From the NCBI GenBank assembly GCA_033764965.1, contig JANRIN010000149.1, positions 17,822-81,821 on the forward strand: a stretch of 64,000 bases of DNA, given 5' to 3'. This stretch comes from JSC-12 sp033764965. Its GTDB lineage: Bacteria; Cyanobacteriota; Cyanobacteriia; Leptolyngbyales; Leptolyngbyaceae. A program made the translations under genes and the position numbers. Below the pieces are notes generated by a model. It was not told the origin of the DNA, did not search any database, and saw nothing but the letters and a program-made list of their open reading frames with translations. Every line of letters starts with the position of its first letter. Position 1 is the first letter of the stretch. Shown here piece by piece: positions 53,112 through 61,907 of this stretch.

Positions 53112-55247
53112 ATGCCCAGACGTAAAACCGTGGCGACAGAAATTGATCTCACTGACCCGCAGTATTATTTCAACCGAGAACTCAGTTGGCTGGAATTTAA
53201 CAATCGCGTATTGCACGAAGCCTTTGACCCGCGCACCCCACTGCTAGAACGGCTCAAGTTTTTGGCGATCTTCAACTCCAACCTGGATGAATACTTTATG
53301 GTGCGAGTTGCCGCCCTGAAGCAGCAGGTGGAAGCCCAAGTCACTAAGCTCTCTGCGGATGGACGCACAGCAAAAGAGCAACTTGATTTGATCAGTCAGC
53401 GGTTGCGTCCAATGGTGGTGCAACTCCACCAGCACTTTGAGCAGGCGTTACGCCCCCAACTCGCAGCCCAAGGTATTTACTTGCTGGACTATATGGACTT
53501 GAACCAGGAACAGCGCACCTACCTGCAACAGTACTTTAAAGAGCAAATTTTTCCAGTCCTCACTCCCCTGGCGATCGACCCCAGCCACCCCTTCCCCTAC
53601 ATTTCCAACCTCAGTCTCAACCTGGCAGTGGTAATCCGCGACGAAGAGGCAGAGAAGGACTTGTTCGCTAGGGTGAAAGTGCCCAACAGTTTGCCAAGAT
53701 TCTTGCCCCTGCCGGATGATTTGCGGCGACAGGAGAAGGGCGTAACAGCCGTTTGGACGGGCGTGCCCCTGGAACAAGTAATTGCTCACAACCTGGCAGC
53801 CCTATTTCCGGGGTTGAACATTCAGGAATATCATCCCTTTCGAGTTACACGAGATAACGACTTAACGTTGGAGGAAGACGAAGCAGAAGATTTGCTGCTG
53901 GCGATCGAGCAAGAACTGCGAAAGCGGCGAGTTGGCGGTTCGATCGTGCGGCTAGAAGTTCATGCTTCCATGCCAGAAAACCTGCGTGCCATGCTTTTAG
54001 AAGAGATGGATCTCACCGAGAATGATGTCTATGAAGCCACAGGATTGCTCTGTTTGCGCGACTTAATGAGCTTTATGGCGCTCTCTCTTCCCGATTTGAA
54101 AGACCCCCCCTATTCATCCTCTGTTCCCAGCGCCTTACGCCGTGGTGACTCCAGCGCTGACGGTGGGGATTTGGAAGGAGACTTATTTTCATTAATCCGT
54201 AAGCAAGATGTTATGGTACACCATCCGTACCATTCCTTTTCCCGCACCGTGCAACGGTTTATCACTGAAGCCGCCGCTGATCCAGACGTACTCGCGATCA
54301 AAATGACGATGTATCGCACGTCAGGCGATTCTCCCATCCTGAATGCCCTAATCGCTGCTGCCGAAAATGGCAAACAGGTCGCAGTCTTGATGGAAATCAA
54401 AGCTCGGTTTGATGAGGAAAATAACATCATTTGGGCACGACGCTTAGAAAGTGCTGGCGTGCATGTGGTGTATGGTTTGGTGGGCTTAAAGACTCACACC
54501 AAAGTGGTGCTGGTGGTGCGGCGGGAGGAAGGACGCATCCGTCGCTATGTCCATGTTGGCACGGGTAACTACAACCCCAAAACGGCTCGGTTGTATACCG
54601 ATCTCGGCTTGCTGAGTTGTCGGGATGATCTGGGCGCAGACCTGACGGATTTGTTTAATTATCTGACAGGCTACTCTCGACAAAAAGAATATCGTAAGTT
54701 GCTGGTTGCGCCTGTGAGTTTGCGGAGTCACATGACGGCGTTGATTCAGCGAGAGGCAGATCATGCCCGCTCTGGGGCTCATGCCCGCATCGTTGCTAAG
54801 ATGAATTCCCTGATCGACCCATCCATCATTGCGGAGCTATATCGCGCTTCTCAGGCAGGCGTACAGGTTGATTTAATCGTGCGTGGAATGTGTTGCCTGC
54901 GTCCCGGTGTGGAGGGGGTCAGCGAAAATATTCGCGTAATCAGCATTGTTGGGCGATTTCTAGAGCATTCCCGGATTTTCTACTTTCACAATGCTGGAGA
55001 GGAGGAAATTTTCATCGGCAGTGCTGATTGGATGCAGCGGAACCTGGATCGCCGCGTGGAGGCAGTGGTGCCGATCGAGGATCCAATGATCGCGATCGAC
55101 CTCCAGGAAATCCTGGGCATTCTGCTTGCCGACAATCGCCAAGCCTGGGATTTGCAGCCCGACGGACACTACATCCAACGCCACCCCACGGCTGACAGTC
55201 CTGAGCAAAGTTCGCAGAAGATGTTGCTAGACCTGGCTAGAGGCTAA
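53112..55247 (+). CDS. ppk1: Polyphosphate kinase 1
   Basis: 711 residues. N-terminal ELSWLEFNNRVLHEA, then RDNDLTLEEDEAEDLL, and the two catalytic HxK-type sites in VHVGTGNYNPKTARLYTD (split) and FLEHSRIFYF. IKMTMYRTSGDSPI and ICCLRPG-like (MCCLRPGVEGVSENIRV) are family signatures. A Ser/Gly/Asp-rich insertion (SSSVPSALRRGDSSADGGD, about residues 335-355) follows KDPPY. Makes polyphosphate from ATP. Start ATG at 53112; co-transcribed with the small gene ahead. Confidence 0.95.
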   Translation: MPRRKTVATEIDLTDPQYYFNRELSWLEFNNRVLHEAFDPRTPLLERLKFLAIFNSNLDEYFMVRVAALKQQVEAQVTKLSADGRTAKEQLDLISQRLRPMVVQLHQHFEQALRPQLAAQGIYLLDYMDLNQEQRTYLQQYFKEQIFPVLTPLAIDPSHPFPYISNLSLNLAVVIRDEEAEKDLFARVKVPNSLPRFLPLPDDLRRQEKGVTAVWTGVPLEQVIAHNLAALFPGLNIQEYHPFRVTRDNDLTLEEDEAEDLLLAIEQELRKRRVGGSIVRLEVHASMPENLRAMLLEEMDLTENDVYEATGLLCLRDLMSFMALSLPDLKDPPYSSSVPSALRRGDSSADGGDLEGDLFSLIRKQDVMVHHPYHSFSRTVQRFITEAAADPDVLAIKMTMYRTSGDSPILNALIAAAENGKQVAVLMEIKARFDEENNIIWARRLESAGVHVVYGLVGLKTHTKVVLVVRREEGRIRRYVHVGTGNYNPKTARLYTDLGLLSCRDDLGADLTDLFNYLTGYSRQKEYRKLLVAPVSLRSHMTALIQREADHARSGAHARIVAKMNSLIDPSIIAELYRASQAGVQVDLIVRGMCCLRPGVEGVSENIRVISIVGRFLEHSRIFYFHNAGEEEIFIGSADWMQRNLDRRVEAVVPIEDPMIAIDLQEILGILLADNRQAWDLQPDGHYIQRHPTADSPEQSSQKMLLDLARG

Positions 55248-55672
55248 AAAGATAAGCTAGGAGATTTGCGAAAAAGCCAGCTTGCGTAGGGTGTGTTGGG
55301 CAACGCCGTAACGCACCACTCATGTCTTTGCCAGGTGTTACTGATCACTCCTCAGATCTAGCTAAACCTGTTCAACGGATGAGCATCTTCTCTCTCAAAA
55401 ATCCTACCTTGGCTTCCCCGACCTTAGCCCGTTTTCTACTCTCAAAAGATCTCATTCCAAATTACATTTCTTGATCTAGGGTTTATCCACAATCAACTAA
55501 CAGTTGAAAACCTGTGGAATAGCTGTGGAAAAACAGTAAATAACTGTGGAAAACCGAGTTTGAAACAAAAGTTTAGACTTCTTTAAAAATAAAGGGGTTC
55601 ACTTTTCAACTTCTCTGCTAAGGTTAGAGGCAATTTTAATAGAGCGTCTCTCCAGCGATTATGTGAGTAAGT
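55248..55672. other. Intergenic region upstream of the sigma gene, with DnaA-box-like cluster
   Basis: 425 bases. It contains a degenerate GGTGTGTT/AACGCACC palindrome (55290-55317), a DnaA-box-like cluster (55483-55553) and an AT-rich stretch (55560-55620) before the sigma gene. Confidence 0.6.
55483..55553. promoter_or_regulatory. Cluster of four DnaA-box-like sites
   Basis: TTATCCACA on the plus strand (55483-55491), then TATTCCACA (55513-55521), TTTTCCACA (55524-55532) and TTTTCCACA (55545-55553) on the minus strand. Spacing of the three minus-strand boxes is 11 and 21 bases, close to one and two helical turns. TTATCCACA and TTTTCCACA are typical DnaA boxes. It may be an origin or a DnaA-regulated promoter. 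Confidence 0.6.
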
Positions 55673-56698
55673 ATGAGTGCTGAAATGTCTCCTAACCCTG
55701 GTCAAATAAACTCGATCGAAGCTGATCTAATCGAACAAGATTTTGATGTCGATATCGACATTGATGAAGAAATGCTGGATGAGTTGGATAAAGATATCGA
55801 TGCGTCCGAATTTGAGCCGAGAAAACCTCCAGTTAAATTTACGAAAGCAGAACGGTTAGGTTTAACCGATGATTCAGTTGGGTTGTTTTTGCGCGAGATG
55901 GCTCGCTATCCCCTATTAACTCAGGCGCAAGAAGTTGAACTGGCACGGGAAATTGCTAAAGGCGGACCGCAAGCTGAATTGGCGAAACGAAAGCTCGTGC
56001 GATCGAACCTGCGATTAGTCGTTTCAATTGCCAAGAAATATCTCAATCGAGGGGTGCCGTTTCTGGATTTAATCCAGGAAGGTGCAATGGGGTTGATGCG
56101 AGCTGCCGAAAAGTTTGATTATGAGCGGGGTTATAAGTTTTCCACTTATGCGTATTGGTGGATTCGCCAGGGAATTACACGGGCGATCGCGTCTCAATCT
56201 CGCACAGTGCGGCTACCTGTCCACATGGTAGAAAAACTGAATCAAGTGCGAAAAGCACGGCAAATGCTATCGCAAAAATTAGGACGAAAACCTACAAAAC
56301 AAGAAATTGCGGCTGAGTTAGAACTCGATGAAGATAAGCTGGAACACGTCCTGGATGTGAGTCAGGGAACGCTCTCTCTCCATGCCTGGGTAGGGCGAGA
56401 AGAAGACACCGAACTGATGCAATTGATCGAAGACTCCGACACGGTTGCCCCAAATGAGTGCCTCGACCACAAATTATTGTGCGATCGGCTCAATTCTGTT
56501 TTAGAACATCTCAGCGATCGAGAACGAGACATTATCAAACTGCGGTTTGGGCTAACGGATGGGCAGCACTATACCCTATCTGAAATTGGCGAACTCTATC
56601 ATCTATCCCGTGAGCGAGTCCGCCAAATTCAAGCCAAAGCAATGCGGAAGTTACGGCACCCACGCCGTCAGGCATTGCTTAAAGACTGGATGCGCTAA
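55673..56698 (+). CDS. Group 2 sigma-70 family sigma factor
   Basis: 341 residues. An acidic N-terminal segment (about 15-60), then region 1.2 (DSVGLFLREMARYPLLT), region 2 (NRGVPFLDLIQEGAMGLMRAAEKFD, KFSTYAYWWIRQGITRAI), region 3 and region 4 (REHDIIKLRFGLT-like, TLSEIGELYHLSRERVRQIQ). It lacks the long insertion seen after region 1.2 in some SigC proteins but shares the MARYPLL motif; group 2 assignment is firm, the letter is not. The gene overlaps the next minus-strand gene tail to tail by four bases. Confidence 0.92.
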   Translation: MSAEMSPNPGQINSIEADLIEQDFDVDIDIDEEMLDELDKDIDASEFEPRKPPVKFTKAERLGLTDDSVGLFLREMARYPLLTQAQEVELAREIAKGGPQAELAKRKLVRSNLRLVVSIAKKYLNRGVPFLDLIQEGAMGLMRAAEKFDYERGYKFSTYAYWWIRQGITRAIASQSRTVRLPVHMVEKLNQVRKARQMLSQKLGRKPTKQEIAAELELDEDKLEHVLDVSQGTLSLHAWVGREEDTELMQLIEDSDTVAPNECLDHKLLCDRLNSVLEHLSDRERDIIKLRFGLTDGQHYTLSEIGELYHLSRERVRQIQAKAMRKLRHPRRQALLKDWMR

Positions 56699-56886
56699 AT
56701 AGTTCCATCAACTGCATCGGGAAATGTCGCTTTGAACTCATCCAATAAGTCATCCATTTCCTCGATCGCTTGATTCACATCAATTCGCAATGTCCCTAAG
56801 TTGGGTTGTTCCAGCAGGCGCAGCAAAAATTCGCGCTTACTGGCAATTTGGTTAATTTGTTCTCGCATGATTTGAGGATCAACCAT
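56695..56886 (-). CDS. Small helical protein of unknown function
   Basis: 63 residues starting MVDPQIMREQINQ. AAGGAG lies five bases before the ATG at 56886; longer readings extend through unrelated sequence. The protein is mostly helical and charged, ending DEFKATFPDAVDGTI. It converges with the sigma gene with a four-base overlap of the two stop codons. No family recognised. Confidence 0.7.
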   Translation of the reverse strand: MVDPQIMREQINQIASKREFLLRLLEQPNLGTLRIDVNQAIEEMDDLLDEFKATFPDAVDGTI

Positions 56887-57080
56887 TCCTACTCCTTTGC
56901 TGATTGCACAATTGGCTGTCATCTCACTCATTCTAAGGCAGCAAGAGAAAGCACAAGAAATTAAGGAAGACGTATTCAAGGCAACACCAGGATTTAATCC
57001 CACTTCTTTCTCTGGTTGGCAGTCCAAAACAGCACCAATCATTACCGTAGGAGTGTTGGTATTCATTATTGAGTTTCGTC

Positions 57081-57233
57081 ATGGTTCAAAAAGCGACTAA
57101 TCAACCCAATTACTTGGTGCGCTATCTCTCTTTGGCTCCCGTATTAGCAGTTGTGGCAACTTCCGTTGCTCTCTCTTTGTGGGCATTTTTCAATTATTTC
57201 TTCCCAGATTTATTAGCGCACCCTTTACCCTAA
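57081..57233 (+). CDS. psaJ: PsaJ-like photosystem I peptide, divergent
   Basis: 50 residues. One membrane helix and the PsaJ-like elements YLSLAPVLAVV, FFPDLLAHPL. Compared with typical PsaJ (YLSTAPVLA...IEFNRFFPDLLFHPL), it has an N-terminal extension of about 14 residues, and the Glu that ligates a chlorophyll (in IEFNR) is Phe here (FFNYFFPD), while the His near the C-terminus is kept. No psaF lies beside it. Stop TAA at 57231-57233. A strong terminator is 45 bases downstream. It may be a second PsaJ form; whether it enters PSI is not shown. Confidence 0.75.
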   Translation: MVQKATNQPNYLVRYLSLAPVLAVVATSVALSLWAFFNYFFPDLLAHPLP

Positions 57234-57278
57234 GGGCGCGGAGCAAAATTTTGCTTCTCTCACTCAGAGGGATCGTAT

Positions 57279-57319
57279 GACTTGTAAGCTAGATGGCTTG
57301 GGCTTGCAAGTCTTTTTTT
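57279..57319 (+). terminator. Intrinsic terminator after the psaJ-like gene
   Basis: Eleven-base stem GACTTGTAAGC/GCTTGCAAGTC with one G-U pair and a 12-base loop, followed by TTTTTTT. The sequence between here and 57540 holds no other gene; an AGCAAAATTTTGCT palindrome lies at 57242-57255. Confidence 0.85.
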
Positions 57320-57540
57320 ATACCAAATTTTTTATGTCAGGTTTTTATAGTGAATCAGGTATCTCAGCAGGGGCACAATACAAGACCTTTTTTCAGAATG
57401 GAGATTCTGCAAATTAATAGGGAAAAATAAAGCAAATGGGCGAGGCAGAATGCCTGAAAGCGGCGTTTTATGCCCAACTCTCACTCATCAGGGTTGCCAT
57501 CCGTTGTTCCAAATCTTTCATCATCAAGAGTGACTGCAAG

Positions 57541-58281
57541 ATGTACGACCTGAAACTGTTTAGCTTGAGTGATATGACAGAGTGCGGGGCAGCTTTGCGT
57601 AAATTGGGAGCAGGTGCCCACAGCATGGAAGAAGTTGCCGATTGCGTCGTGCAGTATTTGTATGAGCAATTTCAAGACGACCAAACTGGACAAAGCCCTT
57701 TTGCCCTGGTGCGCTGCTTCAAAACCCATCCCTATGGAGAATTGAGTCCAGACCTTCATGCGTTTGCCAAGATGATGCTGGGCAATCACGGGGAATCTCC
57801 CAGCATGAAATGCTTAACCTTGCTGGCAACGATCGGCGATCGCCCAGAATGGCAAACTCGGCAGGCTTCTCAGGGACATCAGGCAATTCCCCTGGTGAGT
57901 GAGCAACTGGTTGCCCAATCTCCCATGATCTCTCAACTGATTCGCCAAATGGGGCTGGAAATCGGAGCCGTGCTAGAACCCAGTCCTGACCTGATCATGG
58001 ATTTGGAGCAGCGCACGTTTAATGTTTTTCTGGTTGCGGATGCGATCGCCAGCCCCTACGTTCCCGCTCAGGCGGAATTTGTAATTCCCTGCGGCATTCG
58101 TTCTGTGCTGGGTTTTGGTGGGATGCTCCCCTCAGGCAACTTGATTGCATTGGTGTTATTTTCTAAATGCCCCATTTCCCACGAAACCGCTGACCTATTC
58201 AAAACGCTGGCGTTAAATATCAAGATGGCGATGTTGCCCTTCGATCGCAATCGAGTATTTAACCAGCCGCTTCAGGTTTAG
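57541..58281 (+). CDS. Unknown signalling-type protein upstream of a histidine kinase
   Basis: 246 residues starting MYDLKLFSLSD. It resembles the N-terminal sensory part of some cyanobacterial kinases (MTECGAALRKLGAG; EEVADCVVQYLYEQF; FALVRCFKTHPYGEL), possibly GAF-like, but here stands alone. A longer in-frame reading to 57436 lacks support. No membrane helix. It is followed after 190 bases by a PAS histidine kinase on the same strand; the two may work together. Confidence 0.72.
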   Translation: MYDLKLFSLSDMTECGAALRKLGAGAHSMEEVADCVVQYLYEQFQDDQTGQSPFALVRCFKTHPYGELSPDLHAFAKMMLGNHGESPSMKCLTLLATIGDRPEWQTRQASQGHQAIPLVSEQLVAQSPMISQLIRQMGLEIGAVLEPSPDLIMDLEQRTFNVFLVADAIASPYVPAQAEFVIPCGIRSVLGFGGMLPSGNLIALVLFSKCPISHETADLFKTLALNIKMAMLPFDRNRVFNQPLQV

Positions 58282-58341
58282 TCCATCCTTGCAAACAGAT
58301 GCCCAAGTATAGCCGTTGCTTTGGGAAACGTGGCAACGACG

Positions 58342-58401
58342 AGTCAGAAAGCCTACCTGGAATCGGTGTTTGAGCGATGGGCTTTGTCGTCAGCTTTCTG
58401 A
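58342..58401. repeat. Inverted repeat between sensor and kinase genes
   Basis: Ten-base perfect arms GTCAGAAAGC/GCTTTCTGAC with a 40-base loop, about 70 bases before the kinase start. Long loop; function unclear. Confidence 0.45.
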
Positions 58402-58471
58402 CCAAAGCTGTATTTCGCTATCAAAGTTCCCTTCCTTTCAATCATGCAACGTGCTACGGAGAGTGTTAGGC

Positions 58472-59911
58472 GTGAAAGATGTTGCCGAAAATGAAGAAAT
58501 TGCCGAATTACGGGCGCACATAACCGCCTTGGAAGAGTTGCTGGAGGTGTATGAACAGGAAACTCTGGAAAAATCGCATCGGCTGGAAAAGGCACTGAAA
58601 GAACTGGTTCATGCCAAGGATGCCCTGCAAATCCTCAAATCTATTCTGGAGAGTATGGGAGATGCGGTGATTGTGGTCGATCTCAGTGGCACTTTAGTTT
58701 TCAGTAACAATGCTGCCGAAAACCTGGGCTACTCGACAGAGCAATTAATTTCGCTGAATGATAGCCCAACTGTTCAGCCGTTTTATCACGGGACTACTCA
58801 AGCTCCCTTACTCGCCAGCGATTTTCCGATCAATCGAGCGATGGCAGGAGAATCCGTAGACAATTTAGAAATTTATCGTCTCGACCAGCAGCAGCAACAG
58901 CACTGGCTCAGTGTCACTGCGCGATCGTTCAAAGACGAACAGGGCACTTTAGAAGGAGCCGTTGCCGTCTTCCATGACATTACCCACAGCAAACAAACGG
59001 AACTGGCTCTGCGAGAATCCGAAGCCCAAGCCAGAGAACAAGCCCAGAAATTGCAGCAAACTCTCATTGAGCTACGCCGAACTCAAGCACAACTAATCCA
59101 CACTGAGAAAATGTCGAGTTTGGGTCAATTGGTGGCTGGCATCGCCCACGAAATCAACAATCCAGTCAACTTTATCTACGGCAACATCAATCCGGCGAAA
59201 GATTGCATTGATGATTTACTGAGGGTGTTGCATTCTTACCAGCGGCATTTTCCCGATCCAACGCCAGCCCTAGAGGCAGAACTGGAGGCAGTTGATCTCG
59301 ATTTTATTGAACAAGATTTGCCGAGATTGCTGAAATCCCTAGAGTTGGGAGCAGACCGGATTCGCCAGATCGTCTCTTCTCTCCGGAATTTCTCTCGCCT
59401 GGATGAAGCGGAAATGAAACCCGTCAACGTTCACGATGGCATTGACAATACGCTGTTAATTTTGCAAAGCCAGCTCAAAAGCAAGCCAAATCTGCGAGAA
59501 ATTCACGTTATTCAGCAGTACGGAGATTTGCCTCTGGTCGAGTGCTATGCCGGACAGTTGAACCAGGTTTTTATGAATATCTTGAGCAATGCGATCGATG
59601 CTTTACACCATCTGCGGAGCGGTGAGAAGGGCGATCTCGTTGATTTAGAGCCAACCATTTGGATCCAAACAGAATTAGTCGGCAGCGATCGGCTATGCGT
59701 TTCCATTCGCAACAATGGACCCAGCATCGACCCCGTGACAATCACGCGCTTGTTTGACCCCTTTTTCACCACAAAACCCGTCGGACAAGGAACTGGGCTG
59801 GGACTCTACATCAGCTACCAAATCATCACCGAAAAGCACAATGGCACTTTAGAATGCCGTTCCGCGCCTGATCAGGGAGTGGAGTTTATTATCCATATTC
59901 CAATTCGCTAA
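58472..59911 (+). CDS. PAS-domain sensor histidine kinase
   Basis: 479 residues. N-terminal coiled coil (about 5-60), a PAS domain (about 62-175, MGDAVIVVDLSGTLVFSN), coiled linker, HisKA with the H in VAGIAHEINNPVNF and a HATPase with NILSNAIDAL, IRNNGPSI and FFTTKPVGQGTGLGL. No membrane helix, so soluble. The GTG at 58472 follows GGAG; an ATG-less longer reading extends 52 codons. Same core type as the kinase at 27767, without the ATP-lid insertion found there. Confidence 0.9.
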   Translation: MKDVAENEEIAELRAHITALEELLEVYEQETLEKSHRLEKALKELVHAKDALQILKSILESMGDAVIVVDLSGTLVFSNNAAENLGYSTEQLISLNDSPTVQPFYHGTTQAPLLASDFPINRAMAGESVDNLEIYRLDQQQQQHWLSVTARSFKDEQGTLEGAVAVFHDITHSKQTELALRESEAQAREQAQKLQQTLIELRRTQAQLIHTEKMSSLGQLVAGIAHEINNPVNFIYGNINPAKDCIDDLLRVLHSYQRHFPDPTPALEAELEAVDLDFIEQDLPRLLKSLELGADRIRQIVSSLRNFSRLDEAEMKPVNVHDGIDNTLLILQSQLKSKPNLREIHVIQQYGDLPLVECYAGQLNQVFMNILSNAIDALHHLRSGEKGDLVDLEPTIWIQTELVGSDRLCVSIRNNGPSIDPVTITRLFDPFFTTKPVGQGTGLGLYISYQIITEKHNGTLECRSAPDQGVEFIIHIPIR

Positions 59912-59987
59912 CGCCGATCGGTGTGATTTTCCAAAAAGCTGCTTACGATAGGGTTCAGATGATTGTATTGCATGAGATTGAACCGCT

Positions 59988-60413
59988 ATGAGAAGCCCCT
60001 GGGAACGATTAAAACAGTTACCGTGGTTAGTCCTGCTTCAAACCGCTTTGCTAACGACGATCGTGCTCCTGGTGCTGGAGTACTTGTTATTTTTTAGTAC
60101 ACAAATTTCAGTCGTGAGACAAGTTCTGCAAGTCCTTGGCTCTCCTGCGATCGAGTTTATTACGCTTTTCGTTGTTGCTTTAGGGGTTGGCGCACTGGCA
60201 GTCCTGATTCTAGAACGCATGAAGCGGATTGCCATCAACACTGCAAGCTTGTGGGGACTGGTTGCCTGCCTGGCGATCGTGTTGTTGATTGAGCAGTCAC
60301 TCGGCTTGTTTCCTGTGGGACTGGTGGGAATCGATTACCCTCAATTAATCGGCATTGTGCTGGGCATTTTCCTGAAAGGGCAACCTTACTGGAAATCCTA
60401 TCGCCGTTGGTGA
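59988..60413 (+). CDS. Small membrane protein, four helices, unknown function
   Basis: 141 residues with hydrophobic helices about 12-35, 52-77, 86-104 and 113-132, and basic flanks on the N- and C-terminus suggesting both ends are cytoplasmic. No recognised family. Confidence 0.75.
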   Translation: MRSPWERLKQLPWLVLLQTALLTTIVLLVLEYLLFFSTQISVVRQVLQVLGSPAIEFITLFVVALGVGALAVLILERMKRIAINTASLWGLVACLAIVLLIEQSLGLFPVGLVGIDYPQLIGIVLGIFLKGQPYWKSYRRW

Positions 60414-60422
60414 GGATTGTGC

Positions 60423-60701
60423 TCAAGAAGCGGGCGGTTCTCCAGGCGGCTGCTCGATGATATTGACCAAGCGTTCTAATGCCTCGGTCAATCGATCTAA
60501 TCGCTTCAATGAGGTTTCTTGAACTTCAGCGATCGCTTGCACCGCATCACTTAAAGCAAAGATTTGATACCCCTGCTGCTGGACTTGCTCGACCAGGGCA
60601 TCCATTCGTTGTGACAAGCGATCGACCGTATCAGTGGAAGCTAGGACGGCTTCTGCCACCTCCTGTACGATGACGGCTAGTTGATCAGATTGCAGATTCA
60701 C
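60423..60701 (-). CDS. Small coiled-coil protein of unknown function
   Basis: 92 residues, almost entirely heptad coiled coil with Leu/Val/Ile spacing (TVDRLSQRMDALVEQVQQQG), C-terminus Pro-rich. Convergent with the membrane protein gene, and 18 bases downstream of the SpoIID-type gene on the same strand, so possibly co-transcribed. Confidence 0.7.
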   Translation of the reverse strand: MNLQSDQLAVIVQEVAEAVLASTDTVDRLSQRMDALVEQVQQQGYQIFALSDAVQAIAEVQETSLKRLDRLTEALERLVNIIEQPPGEPPAS

Positions 60702-60719
60702 TCCAAAAACCCAAATAAC

Positions 60720-61907
60720 TTACTTGACCTGGATTTTAGCGAGGATTGTGTTTTTGTAATAGTGCAAGACGATCTGGCGATAGTCTCTGCCCTGCCGCGC
60801 CAGGTTATAAGCACCCCACTGGCTCAACCCCAAACCATGCCCAAACCCCTTGCCTTGAATTTGAAACGCGATCGGGGCGGATTGTGCCTTTTGCTTTGCA
60901 GGAGTCGAGGCAAACTCCGGTACAACTTTGAACTTGGTACTCCTTAAGTCCAGGATGGAACGCAAGGTTTCCCCTTTAATGCTGCGACTTCCAGCATCCC
61001 CCACCACTCGCATAGAGATGACTCGCCCCTGAGGAGTGGTTTGCTCTGGCTCCATTGCAATCACATTGCCCACGCCAGCAATGAGGGCACTGAGGTCAGC
61101 CCGCGAAAACGTTTTTGTCCACTCATAAACTGGGGTGCCTTGATCGAAGTCGGGCACACCCCGCAGGTAGGGCAAGCGTTGTACCCAGATATGCTCTACG
61201 TTTTCAGTGTGACCACCGGAGGCAGAGTGAAAAACGGCTTCAATAATTCGTCCTTGATTGATGAGAACCTGGCTTGCGGTGGCATTCACGGCGGATTGGG
61301 TGGAGGCAGTTTCGTCGCTGATGCCGCGATACACTTGCCATGCGGCTGTGTCTCCTAAGTCAAACACGCTATTCGCCGCATTTTCTCGCTGGTACAGAGC
61401 ATAGGAACGAGCCGCCACAGCCTGAGCTTTGAGGGCTTCCAGGGGCCAGGACGGCACCATCTCCCCGCCTAACACACTGTAAAGGTAGTGTTCTAAATTG
61501 ACGTAATTCACAGCCGTCAACCCTTTTGCGGTGGGCACAACCTGGGTGCGTCCGCGATACCACCGATCGCCAATGAACACATATCCGCCGTTGGTTGGCT
61601 CAATCCAAAAGTTTTGTCCCTGCCAGCGATCGAGTTTCACCTTACCCGCTTCAGGTTGGGCAACAAAGGCATTCATGGCAGCAATTTCGCCCACCTCTTT
61701 ACCGGAACTGTCTCGCACCAGCGCACGGGTTGAACTGCCGACTGTCACCTGGCTCACGCCTTCTTCGATCGCCACTCGTAAGTCTACCGAAGCTTTCGCT
61801 GGAATCGCGATCGCCAACCAGAGCAAAGCAGAGAGCCACCAATTTTTCTGAGTTTCACGAACCAATACTGCCATGCGAGACAGCAGAAGCTCCTGGAAAG
61901 GTTTCAT
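60720..61907 (-). CDS. SpoIID/LytB-domain protein
   Basis: 395 residues. An N-terminal hydrophobic signal (about 25-42), then SpoIID/LytB domain motifs: YLYSVLGGEMVPSWPLEALKAQAVAARSYAL (split), VFHSASGGHTENVEHIW, GRVISMRVVG, and the C-terminal GFGHGLGLSQWGAYNLA with conserved His. SpoIID proteins are lytic transglycosylases acting on denuded peptidoglycan in spore formers; related proteins in non-spore-formers act on the cell wall. The Glu at E in GGEM is the likely catalytic acid. Confidence 0.87.
   Translation of the reverse strand: MKPFQELLLSRMAVLVRETQKNWWLSALLWLAIAIPAKASVDLRVAIEEGVSQVTVGSSTRALVRDSSGKEVGEIAAMNAFVAQPEAGKVKLDRWQGQNFWIEPTNGGYVFIGDRWYRGRTQVVPTAKGLTAVNYVNLEHYLYSVLGGEMVPSWPLEALKAQAVAARSYALYQRENAANSVFDLGDTAAWQVYRGISDETASTQSAVNATASQVLINQGRIIEAVFHSASGGHTENVEHIWVQRLPYLRGVPDFDQGTPVYEWTKTFSRADLSALIAGVGNVIAMEPEQTTPQGRVISMRVVGDAGSRSIKGETLRSILDLRSTKFKVVPEFASTPAKQKAQSAPIAFQIQGKGFGHGLGLSQWGAYNLARQGRDYRQIVLHYYKNTILAKIQVK

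Noticed and set aside
57242..57255. AGCAAAATTTTGCT palindrome as terminator of the psaJ-like gene
   Set aside because: Weak AT-rich hairpin without a T-run; the stronger hairpin at 57279-57319 is a better candidate.
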